A stretch of 64,000 nucleotides of DNA from Hemerocallis citrina (Eukaryota > Streptophyta > Magnoliopsida > Asparagales > Asphodelaceae). The stretch spans positions 106,461,549 to 106,525,548 of the forward strand of contig CM030368.1 of assembly GCA_017893485.1 (NCBI GenBank), in the 5' to 3' direction. Positions 1 through 11,845 of this stretch are shown here, in pieces. Below the pieces are notes generated by a model. It had not been told where the DNA came from, searched no databases, and saw nothing but the letters and a program-made list of their open reading frames with translations. The translations under genes were made by a program, and so were the position numbers. How positions within the stretch are numbered: position 1 is the stretch's first letter; each line of letters opens with the position of its first letter.

Positions 1-240
1 TGTATGTCATGCCTAAGACATTATAGGTCGAAGTAGTAAGATCGGGAAGACCACTAGCGATAGTTAATTCGATAAAGGCGGTTATGTCGCCTTCGGATTC
101 TTCCTTAGTAGAATACCGATCTTAGACTTACTAGTAGATCCCTTTGTTGCTTCTAATAGTAGAAGATTAAGTTTGTTAGTAAGCACGTTTGGTTGCTTCT
201 AGGATTGATTACCTGTATGGTTGTTTGCACACGGTCGTGC

Positions 241-475
241 TCGTACGTGGCTCGACTGGCCCGTATGTAGCGGTGGGTCTCATACGTAGCTTAGTTGGCT
301 CGTATGTAGGTTGTTGTCTCGTACGCGGCCCGACTGGCCCGTACGTAGCTGTTGGTCTCATACGCGGCTTATTTGGCTGGTATGTACGTGGTTATCTCCT
401 ACGAGGCCCGCCTGGCTCGTAGGTAGTTATTGTTTCATACGTAGCTTAGTTGGCTCGTATGTGGTTATTACTCGT
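241..475. repeat. Degenerate 39 bp minisatellite, about six units
   Basis: Units of about 39 bp begin with TCGTACG or TCATACG and contain TGGCCCGTATGTAG or TGGCTCGTATGTAG. They alternate between two subtypes (CGACTGGCC and TTAGTTGGC) and decay towards the right. Because 39 is a multiple of three, one frame stays open and gives a repetitive peptide, but this is a by-product of the repeat and not a likely gene. Confidence 0.75.
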
Positions 476-972
476 GTATAGCTTGTTAGCTAGTACACAG
501 TTCGTTGCGCTCGTCTAGGGTGATGTTACCACCCTAGGGCTATCGACCATCAAGACCACATCCTACCTCCTTAGAGCAAAACGGATAGATCTCACCTCGG
601 ACGTTGACGGATCTTAACCAATGTAGGTTGACCGTGGGCCGAGAGTGTTGGTAGAATCCGAGTTAGGGGTAGTGATGATTGAGAGAGAGATTGTTACCAG
701 AGTCTTGGATCGATGAGCCACGAACCGGGTCCTGAGGGATTCTGGAAAGTCTAGGTTGAGCGGCCTAGTAGAGTTGTTTTGCGAAGCCTAATTTAAGGCC
801 TAGCATGTTGTGTTAAAATATTGTCACCCTAGGATTGTTCGAGTCAGGGACATCATTAGGGTAGTGACTTACAAGGATCATTTTAACTTTTGCCGGGAGA
901 GAGGGGTCAGTTGTAGGGGGCCCCGACACTAACTCGTCTCTTGAGGCAGATCATAGGTGGTGTACCGGGTTG

Positions 973-1620
973 TACCTTCCCGTCAAAGGGATACGTACGG
1001 TGCCGTCTCACAAGTTGAGGACACGGGTTGTGTATCTCGCTCTGTTAATTCCTGAAGTACCGTGGCTAGGGGTGCCACAGGATGCATTGTGCAGTCCTGC
1101 GCTTGCGATACCCCAGAGAGTGCCACAGGGTAGGCTTCGTGCTACCCTGCGCTTGCGAAACTCTATGGTTTGGTTTTTGTGATGACACCCGATACGTCGG
1201 GATCGTCTAGTTGAGAGAGGTCCGGGTGGCCGGGTCGCAGTGGCGAACATAGACACCACTGGCGATATGCAACAGTGGCATATGATCACATCTGCAGCCT
1301 CGCGAGTCACATGTAGTTGTCAGGAACAGGTTGTGTGCAATTAGAATTCATAACGCGGGTTAAATCCCTATATATGGAGAAACGGCTTGAGATGGAGTCG
1401 CATGTATTTATGGGCTGCATGTTACTCTCGGAGACTTGCTGACATTAGAATAGGAAGCATCCTAGTTCTACCTTCCCGTCAAAGGGATACGTACGGTGCC
1501 GTCTCACGAGTTGAGGACACGGGTTGCGTATCTCGCGCTGTTAATTCCTGAACTGCCGTGGGTGGGTGTCAGGAACGGGTTGTGTACAGTTAGAATTCAT
1601 AACGCGGGTTCAAATCCCGG
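973..1620. repeat. Two long direct duplications inside the family C LTR
   Basis: A block of about 85-95 bp starting TACCTTCCCGTCAAAGGG at 973 recurs at 1469. A second block starting TCAGGAAC at about 1319 and ending near AACGCGGGTT recurs at about 1568-1620. Both pairs show scattered substitutions only. The order within the LTR suggests one local segmental duplication followed by divergence. No coding meaning is seen. Confidence 0.75.
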
Positions 1621-2151
1621 ATATTAGAATAGGAGTGTCCTAGTTCTACTTAAGTACCACATTAGAGTCTAGTCATAGCACTCACGTACACTTAAACTAC
1701 ACCGACACCATTGCTATGTTTATATATTTTGTATATTGTTTGGAAGATTCGCTGCTATATGATCAGCCTTTAAGCGTCAGTGAATACTGACGTCCCCACT
1801 TCCATAGGTACTGGATCGCCCAAGTACAAAGGCGATATTCAGGAGGACTCAAGGCGAGGAAAGCAAGGAGTCAGTATTAAGTTTAGTTCCACTGCAAAAT
1901 ATGTATTGATTCTGCATTAGTTAAGAGGTACTCTGATGTAAGATGTTAAAGGTTGTAATACTTAGAAATGTAAAGGCAATATTGTAACTCCATTGTAAAG
2001 TATTACAGTTGTACAGTATTCAGACTTGTAACATATTGTGTATTGAATAAAAAGTTTTAAATTCTCCTGTTTTTCTGTGTATTGTGACTAATTGAAGCAA
2101 AGATCTTGGCTCGTGTCTCGGTTTTCCAGTATCGGAAATCGGGGCGCTACA

Positions 2152-5023
2152 CTAACCCTAATCACTACCGATCTCTCCCTCTCTCTCTGTTTGCTCCGTC
2201 AACACCCCGACCCCCTTGCCGATCCCCATCCCGACCTGCACCTCCCTCTGACTTCCCCTACTCCCGCCTGTACACCCCAACCCGAACACCTAGCGCCAGC
2301 CCTACTCCCGGGCAACACCATCTCTCTCCCCTTCCGCCGGCATAGACAGCAACAACAGGAGCAGCAGCGCCAACAGCCAGTGCCAGCGTCGCTGTCCCCC
2401 CTCCCGACCGTCTCTTTTCTTGGTTTCGCAAGTGCACGTGGGTTGCACGTGTGGTTGTGGATCGCTTTGGTTCGTGATCTTTGTTCGTGAGTTTTTTTCG
2501 TTGCTGGGATCCGTTCCCGTTATTCTCGGTGTTCGTTTCGTCTTCGGTTAAGGCAAGTAACTTGTACTCAATTTCTTTGTTTGATACAAGTCATAAATTC
2601 TGCTTGTAGTGTAGTTGGGTTCTAGAGACAACTCGTGTGTGATGTATTTTGATGAGTATTGTCTCCATAGTGATATTTGACCATAGTTACCTCACGACAC
2701 AAATTTTACATGAAAAAAGTTAGGTTTTGACCGTTCTTGATGTGATTATATTTGTGAGATAATTATGAGAATTTGTGTGTTTGTTTGGATCCATGTGATA
2801 TACTTGTTGTGGAAATGCTATATACCCTATTTCATGATGTTTGGACACTTGGTAGACCCTACAACATGTTTAGTTGTGTTTGGAACGAGTTTCTATGTTG
2901 TATGGTGATTTTTTGTTAAGAGGAAAATCTGTATTTTGTCAGCAATTAGTTTTGATTGGTAATTAAGACCATATTAAGGTCATTATTTGAAAATATTTTG
3001 TGAACATGATTTGTAGAGGATTCTGTCTATTTTCCAACCCTTTTGACGGAACTCAATTTCAATTCTTGGTTTGCGAATTATGTCTATTTTACTACAGAGG
3101 TGTATTATTTTTCCAGATTTTGTTTCTTGATGATCTCGATGACTAAACTATTTTTATACTAGTGCTACGCATATTATTTTGATCTGAAATTTTGCACAGT
3201 ATTTCTATATCTATTTAGGGATTACCCAGAATTTTGGTGGATTTTATTGATGATTTTATATGCCGTTTCAGGCTTGTTTATAAAAACTATACTTGCTGGA
3301 TTTTGCTTGCTATTCTGTAAAGATTTGTATTTTCACCCTAGTTCCTTTCCTTATATGAAAAATATTTGTGAATATGAACGTTAGCCTATCTTGTCTATTT
3401 TCATCTCCCTTTGACGGATTTGGATTTCGTTTCACGGTTTGCGAGATATTAAGTTTTCGTACAGCAGTGTTGGGAATTTCATATTTGCCAAACTATCGTT
3501 TCTTGATGTTTTCTGATTATTTTTGGCTAAACTAATCTTACTGGAAAATTATGAAACTTTATATTCTGATACTAGAAATACATAGGAATACCCCAGATTT
3601 TTTCTGGATTTATTTGAGGGGTTTTTATGCTGTTTTCCTGATTGTGAATTCGATTTACCTGGCTGAACGTATTTTCTGGTTTCAAATCAGTTTTGAGTTA
3701 TGTTTTTCTAAAACACTATATGGCTTATATGTATTCGTTGGATTCGGTTAGAAGTCTATTTTATAGACTCTCTGACGGATTCAGGTTTCGATATTTGTGG
3801 TAGCGGGAATCTCTGTTTTAGTACTGTACTGTCGTGCTGTCCCGAATTCGGAAGTACTCTATTTTATTCTGTTATGTGACTACTTACCATCTGTACATGA
3901 TTATCTGTTATTCTAACCTTGGGGGTCGATATATTATTCTAGATTTACTTTTTTCCATGCACATACACATCTATCTGATAATAATTATAAAATAATTAAT
4001 CCGTGATTTATGGGAAAGATCTAGTGGTGGGAAAGCATCGAAATGTGTACTTAGAAGGGAGCCCGTGTTTCCCATATGATTATCTGTTATCTGTTATTCT
4101 GTACCCTTTCTACATTACTTTCTATAGGAAGGTGTAGGGAAGAAGAGAACTACTAGGTTCTATCTGTCTGTCTGGATCTGTTATCTAATATATGTCTGAA
4201 CCCTGAGTACACGGCCCTATATAATAAAAGGATGACACATAAAGTGCTACCTATTTAGTAATTAATATAAGACTTATAAGAACCTGAATCTGAAGTCTGA
4301 ATCTGACATCAGTATCTAAATCTGAATCTGAATCTGTTATCTGATTTTCTAATTTTCTGATTATCTCAGTATCTGTTATCTGTCTGACACTATCACTTGA
4401 CACCATTAATTGACACTATCTGTATATCTGTTTGCATGCTATTTGATTTTTGATACTTGACACATGTTAGTATACCATGCTAGTTAATTCTGCTATACCA
4501 TGCTATATCTGTTTATGCTATTATTTAAATTTGTTAGTTTTTCTTGTACTTGTATCCTGCATTACAAGCGGCCCGTAACTTGTATTAACGGGTACTTGTT
4601 TTCTTTTTTCTTCTCCTGCAATTTATTGATTGCAGATCAGGATGGTCGTTTGCCGGATGGTATTGGAGAAATAAAATATTAGTTCTGGACTTCTTTTGCT
4701 ATTATTATTATCTGTTGTTTTTTAACAATGTATTTGAGTACTTGGATTTTATTTGTATTTGGGCCATGTGACCCAGAATATTAACTTGTTCGGATCTGTT
4801 TATTTGAGACTATTATATTATTGGTTTTCAATTAATTTCTGTTGGCACTTTATTTTGTTTTGAGATATATATGTCTGTGTGAAGATGATTCTTTTGGTTT
4901 CCGACTCTGATTATTCTGAGATTTGTTGTAAGATTCTGAACAGCTTATGGATGATGCAAATCATTTGCTGGGTTGAGTCGTGTATCCGTATTCCGTATTC
5001 TTTTTGGGAAGAGGGGCGTGAAA
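2152..5023 (+). mobile_element. LTR, family A, 5' part cut off by family C insertion
   Basis: The sequence aligns by eye with the complete A LTR at 40975-44267: a CT-rich leader (2152-2550), AAGGCAAGTAACTTGTACT at about 2550, a 2 kb AT-rich stretch, the shared GCAGATCAGGATGGTC at 4632-4647, and the terminal GTATTCCGTATTC...GGGGCGTGA ending about 5023. The expected terminal GTGACA reads GTGAAA here. The putative intron would run from about 2557 to 4635. A diffuse CTGAATCTG repeat lies at 4280-4390, where other A copies carry different repeats. The first about 430 bp of the LTR, including its TATA region, is missing because the C element lies there. Confidence 0.7.
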
Positions 5024-6420
5024 GAGACGGTGACTTGCCTTTATAGACGATGTTAGATCCGAATATGCAAGAATAACGGGATTAGGATCCCAAGGCGACG
5101 AAACACGAATCCGCAACCACACGTACACTCTACGTGCAAAAGGGATAGCAGTAGCAAGATTGGCAATGGCAGCAACCAGTGAGAGGGCTGCGGTTCGACG
5201 GCTGATGGTGGACGGTGGTGCACTAGACAGCGAGCGACTGTAGTGGACGGTGGTTGCTGGTGCTGGAGTTGACGGTGGCAGTCGGTAGCGGTGCACAGGG
5301 GCTGCAGTGGTCGGCTGTGGTTAGTCGACGGGGACAGTGGCAGGAGGACAATGGCGGTTGACGACTGATAGAGGAGAAGGATCGGGGATGGCGAGGGGGT
5401 TGCACAATCAAAGTCGGAGGTCAGGGGTGCTCGGGGTTGCGGGATGCAGTCGACGAGGAGTAGGTGGGGATGGCGATGCTAATGGCGGGGTGCTCGGGGG
5501 ATGAGAGGAGGACTGATGGGGGGTTGAGTGCTGGAGCCAATGGAGCTTGGAGGGAGGAGGAGGTTGAGGTCGATGAAGAGGGTGACAATGGCGAGGGCGA
5601 GGGTGGAGGTAGAGGATGGCGGATGCAGGGGAAGGGGATAAGGGAAGGTGATGATGGCTGGGTTTAATAGGGGTGATTAGGGTAAGGATTAGGGTTAATG
5701 ATAGGTTAGTATTTACAGGAAATTTGATATTAGGGTTTTGTTCACTAGGTTTGGGTTAAGATTAACAATTGGGCTTGGAATAAAATCAAATAAAAGGTTA
5801 ATAATATTCATGGCCCAAAAATGAATATGAACAAAGATAACTTTACCCATGGACTGAGGAATAATCACAAATCAAATAAATAGATAATCAAAACAGTAAT
5901 AGGATTAAAAGAGAAGGAAAATTTCATGGGATTCAAATTTCAAATTGAGAAATAAGATTCGAACAACATCATGAAATCAAAGGATAGTTCATGAATAATA
6001 TTAGAACTAAAATTATTCGATATAAAAAATGAAACAAATGAAATGCTATTGAAGAACAAAAGAGATTACAATGGAATCGATAAAAAAAAAGGAAAAATTG
6101 AAAATGGGAGTTACAAATTGGTAGGGTATTCATGCTAATTTTACAAATTATAGTCTAATTTGAATCAATAAAGAAAAAGAATGCAAAAGTGGAAGATTGC
6201 GTTATTTAAATTAATTTGAATAATTCCCAAGTTAAAATATATTAAATTAGGAAGATTTTTTGTTCTGGAATTTTAGAGTTGCTGTGTATGGCAATGATCA
6301 TGAAAATATTTGAGGAAGAAGGAAACTTGAAGTTATAAAATTAAATTAAAAATAATGGAGAAACAAAGAGTTAGTATAAAAAGTTTTTTATAAAGTTATA
6401 TTTAGAAATGACGTTAGACT
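5024..6420 (-). mobile_element. Reverse LTR remnant (E-like): leader plus AT-rich part
   Basis: Read on the minus strand this begins with an AT-rich part, then a CT-rich leader (about 5690 down to 5100), and ends at GTGACTTGCC...ATAACGGGATTAGGATCC. The last motif matches the E-type LTR at 30841-30895 (GTGACTTACC...ATAACGGGATGAGAATCCC). No coding sequence is credible in it; the arginine- or proline-rich frames across the leader come from its CT-rich composition. The boundary at the right is not sharp and is set only where the SINE-like sequence begins. Confidence 0.45.
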
Positions 6421-6422
6421 TC

Positions 6423-6520
6423 TTGGTTAGCGTGTGAGCGCGAGGGGGCTTCTAGCGCCTCTGGTTGCGCACGGGTTCAAGTCTTGGAAGGCTCTTTTCT
6501 TTAAAAAAAAAATTTGATTT
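6423..6520 (+). repeat. tRNA-like SINE candidate 1
   Basis: An A-box-like string TTGGTTAGCGTG (6423-6434) is followed about 40 bases later by a B-box-like GGGTTCAAGTC (6473-6483). An A-rich run then follows (6502-6511). This is the layout of an internal RNA polymerase III promoter in a tRNA-derived SINE. No clear flanking target duplication was found, so the call is tentative. Confidence 0.35.
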
Positions 6521-6579
6521 TGTACATAATCACCATAGAATTAATTTAGGAGCAACTGAAAGGGTTTTGTTTCACCAAT

Positions 6580-6690
6580 TGAGAGTGGCCCAATGGTTGT
6601 TGGGTGCATTTGGGTTGCGGTTGGGCGCTATGCGGTCTGAGGTTCGAACCCGACTGTGCACATTATTATTTTATTATTTTTTAATGACTT
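6580..6690 (+). repeat. tRNA-like SINE candidate 2
   Basis: GTGGCCCAATGGTTG (6585-6599) resembles the A box and GGTTCGAACCC (6641-6651) matches the B box consensus well. The spacing of about 45 bases is that of tRNA genes and SINEs. A T-rich tail (TTATTATTTTATTATTTTTT) follows. The body does not fold into a convincing full tRNA, which favours a SINE head over a tRNA gene. Confidence 0.45.
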
Positions 6691-6899
6691 TTTCCTTATT
6701 TCAAAAATTGGGGAATATTGTAGAAATACTTTAAAATAATATTAGAACCTTGGGAAATAAGTCTACACTATTATAAGATATATTTTGGGTATAAAATGAA
6801 TAGAAATTGACTTGAATAAAGAATATCTTATTGTGAAGTAGAATTTTATTATGAGATTTAAAATACGATTTAAATAGAGAATTTGGGATTGGGTTGAAT

Positions 6900-8306
6900 A
6901 TAAAATTTTGAGTTTGGAATCAAGTAAATACTAACTTACATTTTTTTATTATTAAGAAGCAAGTTTTGGTTATTTTGACTAGAGGCATTTTAAAGGTTTT
7001 ATCATTTGGATTAAAATCGATCTAAAGTTAAATTGAGCTTGATAAAGAATAAATTGGAAGTGGAATATTATATTATTTAGAAGAAAAAAAATCTATTGAA
7101 TGTAGTTGCAACTTCATTGAGGATTTTATTAGAAAGAGGTGAATAAACCATCTATTTTACATAGAGAATGTTGATTTGAAATATTGGATAAGGTCATGAA
7201 ACTAGTTATACAAATTACTGAGTTGTGTGAACAAGAGAATAATTGGATATGTGAATGAATGAAATTTCAAAATGTGAACAATGAGGGTATGAATAACCCA
7301 TGATATTGAACATGAAATGTGTTGATTGCTAAGTGAGACCCAAAATACCGGCAAAGTGAAGAAAGAGATTGCTGAAATTTGAGAAGTTGCCAATATGGGC
7401 TATTATTCTCGGTATATTGTTAAGACCAGTAGGAGGGTAAGCTAGCTCTAGGCGGTATTATTATTCATGTTTAAAACTTAAGGATAGGCACCAGAAGAAG
7501 ATATAATAGAAACAATGGCGAACATGTCTGATAAAGAATGTGCAGCTCCTAGGGGTTTGAGATCGAGGAATACGCCTGGTAAATCCATGTATATGGGTCC
7601 GTCTATCATCAAAAAGGCTAGTAAAGAGACTGCAGTTCCTAGGAATGGTCGAGACCGAGGATACGCCCGGTAAATCCACAGTGTGTGGGCTAGGGGTATG
7701 CTGGTAAGGTCCGTAGTTGTGGGAGATCGACTTGCAAGGGTTCGTGGCTGAGGATATGCCCAGTAAATCCACTAAATGTGGGCTAGGGGTAGGCGGGTAA
7801 GGTCCAATATCCTGGTGGTGCGACTTCTCGGTGACTACGCATTGGAGTATATTTATTGGGTTAGGTTGCATGGCGTGGGATGTAAACCATATAATGAGGA
7901 GTACATTAAGGTCTTGTCCTCAGACCTATGTAGTATGGGATGCATAGAATACGAACAAATATGTATTTGTGTCATCGTAGTGTAAATATCTGCATTATGC
8001 ATTAAGTCATATCATACACTTACACGACTAGGATAGTCACTTTTCCTGTTTGCATTCAAGTTTGTGTTTGCTAAATTAAAGAATCGCTATATTATAGTAT
8101 TATATTAATTGTATGCAACTGACGTGCCCACAGTTTCTCAGTTGTAGGATTGGACTTGGCATGGGCTTGAAGTCACTGTGATGAGTTGTCACAAGATTGA
8201 AGGATTTTCATTATTCTAAATTATATTATATTCATTTAATTCCGTTGTGCTGTTGTAAGGAACATGTTATAAATAAAAATTTTAATTTCCTTGTAAATTT
8301 GTATGA
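6900..8306 (+). mobile_element. LTR fragment, family D-like, forward
   Basis: The right part matches the D LTR at 29540-29960 by eye: CTCAGACCTATGTAGTATGGGATGCATAGAATACGAACAA-type text, then CAACTGACGTGCCCACAG, then TTCCGTTGTGCTGTTGTAAGG. It breaks off at about 8306 where a CCAAACA-bearing repeat begins, before the LTR end motif. A block related to GATAC/TATGCCCGGTAAATCCAC...GGGCTAGGGGTA...GGTAAGGTCC recurs two to three times at 7555-7805. The left limit is uncertain; the sequence left of it is AT-rich and without landmarks. Confidence 0.45.
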
Positions 8307-8787
8307 ACCAAACAAGAAGATAATTATTTTCTCTCCCCTCCTCTTCCTTTCTCTCCTCGAACCAAACAGAAAATATGATTAAAATCTCTCCCCTCCCTTT
8401 ATCTCCCCTCCCCTCTCCTCCATTCTTCCCCTCCCCTCCCCTCCCCTCCCCTCCTTTGAACCAAACAGAGCTGGATTTAATCTCCATGGACACATCTCTT
8501 GATATTAAATCTTGATTTTAACATCTAAAAAAAACAATTTTGTATTTTACATTATTATCCAAGATATTTTAGTCCAATCACTTGAAAAAAATTAGACCAA
8601 CTTTTTCTTCCTTCCAAATCTCCCTAATATTGGAGGGAAGCCAAAATTGGCTCAGGAGGGATATCGCTCCCCTCCATTCCATCCCCTCTCCTTCCTAAAA
8701 ATTCAACCAAACAAGAAATGTTTAAAAAAATCCCTCCCCTCCCCTCCCCTTCCCTTCCCTCCCCTCTCCTCCAACCAAACAGGCCCT
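8307..8787. repeat. CCAAACAG / (CCCCT)n repeat, pieces of a TIR element
   Basis: Runs of CCCTCCCCTCCCCT are framed by AACCAAACAG motifs at 8307, 8364, 8462 and 8775. The segment 8640-8787 matches the right end of the element at 11676-13110, including TGGCTCAGGAGGGAT. The segment 8250-8470 matches the reverse complement of that element's left end. The two pieces are thus in a rearranged order, so this is probably two overlapping or inverted fragments, not one intact copy. Confidence 0.5.
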
Positions 8788-10020
8788 AGAGCAGGTGGTG
8801 GTATCATGTATGACATTATGGAATTTAGGCTATTTTTGATTTGATTGAGATGAATATCCATCCATTACCATTAATGAATATCCATCCATTGCCATTTTGT
8901 GCTCTTGGTGTGAAAAAAATGCTATTAACTTTTCTAGCTTTGTATCTACCTGCACTTCAACAGAATGTTCCCTCTTTCTACTCTATATGTGGTTTTAATC
9001 CTCCTATCATTTATCAAGAAAAAGAAGAATAATTATTGCTCTCGTGTGTGCGTAAAAATCAAATGCACAAAGTTGTAACGCAAGTAAGTGCAGGACTCTG
9101 ATCAAGCTGTTCAAAACCTGCAGGTTGCTTAAGATGAAGATCATTTTTCCTGTTTAATACAAGCACAAGATTTTTTATCTAACGGCTTAAGCTAACTTCT
9201 GCTGTCATCACCAAATCATTCATCTCTGTCATTTGAAGTAATTGTAAGATGAACAAACAAGAAATAACGGAAGATATGGATAGCACTAAACAATAAGAAA
9301 GCTTTACAAAATAGAAAATATAAACCATCTACAAAGTATTTGAAAGCAACTATCTGCTCAACATAGCTAAAATCCATATGTCGAGCTTTACAAAGTTATA
9401 ACGCACAACTAACTTTGAGTAAATTTTTCTCAAAGTCATCACAATTCATCTCTGTTCTAACAATAAAATTAAATTCCTCAAAATCTAACATATGAAAATT
9501 AACATCAGATCATTATAGCAAATTCAGTATTACATCACATATCAATCACCCAAATTAATCACATGATGCAACTACCATTTGGTTCAATATCTCTGTCACT
9601 TATACCACCATCAAATTGTCAGTAGAACTTGCAGATTTCAACTCCAGTTCATCTAGTGAAAGAATGAGCACCCGAACATCATCTAACCGGACAAATGTAT
9701 TTCCACCGATATCCTAAATCTGTCTCCATCTCTCCTACATTATTCGGGAGGATTTTCTTGAGAAAGATGGAAATTGTTATAAACAAATACCAAGTCTTGT
9801 GTTTGTCACGAAGCCATCTTGTTCCTTTTCATCGAATGCCCAAAGTAGCTGGTGCTTTAAATCCGCTCGACATCAGACGAGAAAGTTGTATAAGTTTCAA
9901 AGCTAGGGTATGAAGCACATGAGCACATGAACATTGAACCATGGATAACTCACATTTTTTTAGGTTGAAAGTAGCTTTGTTGGCATTGTCAGTTGGATTA
10001 GCCTCATTAAATACCATTGT
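8788..10020. other. Spacer without recognisable features
   Basis: AT-rich DNA. All open frames are short (under 80 codons) and lack recognisable motifs. The part from about 9600 to 9930 is somewhat less AT-rich and could be decayed 5' sequence of the kinase fragment that follows, but I cannot align it to that family. Confidence 0.6.
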
Positions 10021-10021
10021 C

Positions 10022-10135
10022 TTAAAAGGGAAGACAAGGATGATGATCGCACTTGGTGCTGCCAAAGGGCTTGCTTTTCTTCATAATGCTGAAAGGTCTG
10101 TTATCTACCGAGATTTTAAAACCTAAAATACTTGT
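10022..10135 (+). pseudogene. Receptor-like cytoplasmic kinase exon fragment, broken
   Basis: Codons 10031-10126 give a stretch with [20 protein letters not shown] and VIYRDFKT. This is the region just before and into the catalytic loop (the RD of HRD-type YRD) of plant receptor-like cytoplasmic kinases of subfamily VII, PBL8/PBL16-like. In the family the next residue is serine (KTSNILL); here that codon is TAA (10127-10129) and the following bases no longer code for NILL. Nothing of the ATP-binding lobe or the DFG region is nearby. It is a single exon remnant, ending 9 bases before a Tourist-like element. No transcript is expected to give a working kinase. Confidence 0.75.
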
Positions 10136-10144
10136 AATTCCTTA

Positions 10145-10888
10145 GAGCATCCACAATGGTTTGCTATAAATGGCAATTTGCCATATTATAGCAAACGATC
10201 GCCTGCAACGGTTTTTCATTTTGCCATTTTTTAGCAAACCACCTATATTCGTTTCTCATATTTGAGAAACAGAATAGCGATTCTCAAATTATAGAGGACG
10301 GGATATGATATCCCGTCTGATCTATTTTAATATATTCTAATTCTTTCAGACGGTACATCATATACCGTCTCTCCTTTTTTTAATATTTTTTTTTTTAAAA
10401 CTCCTCAGACGAGAGATGATATCCCGTCTGAATCAGACGGGAGATCATATCCCGTCTGTGAGTTTTTTTTGGTTGTTTTTTTTTAAAATAAATGAAGGGC
10501 CAAGATTGCCGATTAGAAAGAAAAAAAAAAAAAAAAATTAAAATCCTCAGACGGTACATCATGTACCGTTCGGGAATCAAGCTCAGTGGGTTGGAATTAA
10601 TGCTGAGTGGGTAGTTAGGATTAGTAATTAGGTTTAGTTAGGTAATTAATTAGGTTTAGTTAATATTATATTATTTAATTTAGTTAATTAATTAGGTTTA
10701 ATAGTTAATAAGTAATTAACTTTTTTTAACTAATTTTTAAAGTTGAGACGGTATATCATATACCGTCTCACTCAATTTTTGAAATTTTTGGCAATTTTTT
10801 AGCAAACGACCACTGCAGCGATCCCTTCTATTTGCTATTACTGTAGCAGCCATTTTTTGGCAAATGAGAAACACCACTGTGGATGCTC
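10145..10888. mobile_element. Tourist/Harbinger-like MITE, 744 bp
   Basis: The ends are long imperfect inverted repeats starting GAGCATCCACAATGG (10145) and ending CCACTGTGGATGCTC (10888). The flanking 3 bp are TTA on both sides (10142-10144 and 10889-10891), the duplication typical of PIF/Harbinger. There is no transposase, so it is non-autonomous. Its interior carries several copies of short palindromes built on GACGG, ATATGATATCCCGTC and CATATACCGTC (10298-10770). Confidence 0.8.
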
Positions 10889-10908
10889 TTAGAAAACATC
10901 ATCAAACT

Positions 10909-11105
10909 CAGGGCCGGCCCTGAGTTCCCGGGGGCCCTAGGCAAACTTCCGAAATGGGGTCCCTAATAATCTATATATATTTTTTACGCGCAAAATACGT
11001 GCCTATATTTCCAAGAAAAGTTCAAAATTGGGGACCCCAAAAATCGCAAATTCTGCGGAGCCCGAAGCGGCCGCCTTACCCGCCTCCATACTGGGGCCGA
11101 CCCTG
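10909..11105. mobile_element. hAT-type MITE, 197 bp, perfect 8 bp duplication
   Basis: The ends are CAGGGCCGGCCCTG (10909) and GGGGCCGACCCTG (11105). They are flanked by an exact 8 bp direct repeat ATCAAACT (10901-10908 and 11106-11113), the length made by hAT transposases. It belongs with the 391 bp element at 15458-15848, which has the same terminal GGGCCGGCCC. No coding capacity. Confidence 0.88.
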
Positions 11106-11675
11106 ATCAAACTAATGCTTCTTAAAACATGAGAATCCACAATCAGTACAGAAAACTGGAAAGGAAGAAGAATCAACATAACCCGACACAACCCTTTCCA
11201 CCCTTCTCCTTCCTTACTACCAACCCGAGCGCAGCTACGAGCCTACGACCCCCTCCCTTGCTATATGCTTTGAACCCCATATGCAAAATAAATATCAGTT
11301 AAAACCAAAATTAATGACATTTATTGGAGAGAGAGAGAGAGGCAGCCAGCATTTGAAACCCCAAAAAATGAATGAACCCAACATCCGAAACCCAACCGAG
11401 CACAACCCAACATCTGAAAAAGAAAAAAAATAGAACGAAAGAGAAGAAAGAGTTTTAGGGTTTCTCTATCTAAACATTTGGTCTCGAAATAATTCCAAAA
11501 AAAAAACAGCATTGCATCCTTTAACAAACCCCACAAAGTTTGATAAAAAAAAAAAAACAATCCCCACAAAGAAAATCAAGAAGAGGATCCAGAGGCAGTA
11601 GTTTGATCCCTTTTATGGTGATGGGTTATCTTGTTGATGAGGGAGATCCCGCAGTTGTAGTTGTTCCCTCTCTTA
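11106..11675. other. Spacer without recognisable features
   Basis: A mixed spacer with GA and A-rich runs (11330-11341 and 11548-11560). No open frame shows domain motifs. Confidence 0.6.
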
Positions 11676-11845
11676 GGTCTGTTTGGTTCAGGGGAGGGGA
11701 GGGGAGGGAAGGGGAGGAGATAAATTTTAATCAAGACTCTATTTGGTTCAAAGGAAGGAATGAGAGGCAAAATAGTTATCTTGTTGTTTGGTTCACAAAG
11801 GAAGGAAAGGAATTTTATAATAAAATTACTTTTATATTCTTTTAC

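Larger units (their letters stand above)
1..2151 (+). mobile_element. LTR, family C, left end outside window
   Basis: This is non-coding DNA whose right end, CGGGGCGCTACA at 2140-2151, closely matches the 3' ends of the other long LTRs in the window (GGGGCGTTACA at 30049, GGGGCGCTACA at 57953). Directly after it the sequence passes, without a gap in logic, into the CT-rich leader of a family-A LTR (CTAACCCTAATC...). This LTR therefore appears to have inserted into the A copy. The next five bases, CTAAC, would be the target duplication, but the left flank is off the window so this cannot be confirmed. Whether it is a solo LTR or the end of a full element cannot be decided. No open reading frame resembles gag or pol. 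Confidence 0.6.

Noticed and set aside
1350..1372. GGGTTCAAATCCCGG-like T-arm at 1605-1620 and 1354
   Set aside because: It looks like a B box and a CAT precedes it, but no A box, D arm or acceptor stem can be placed.
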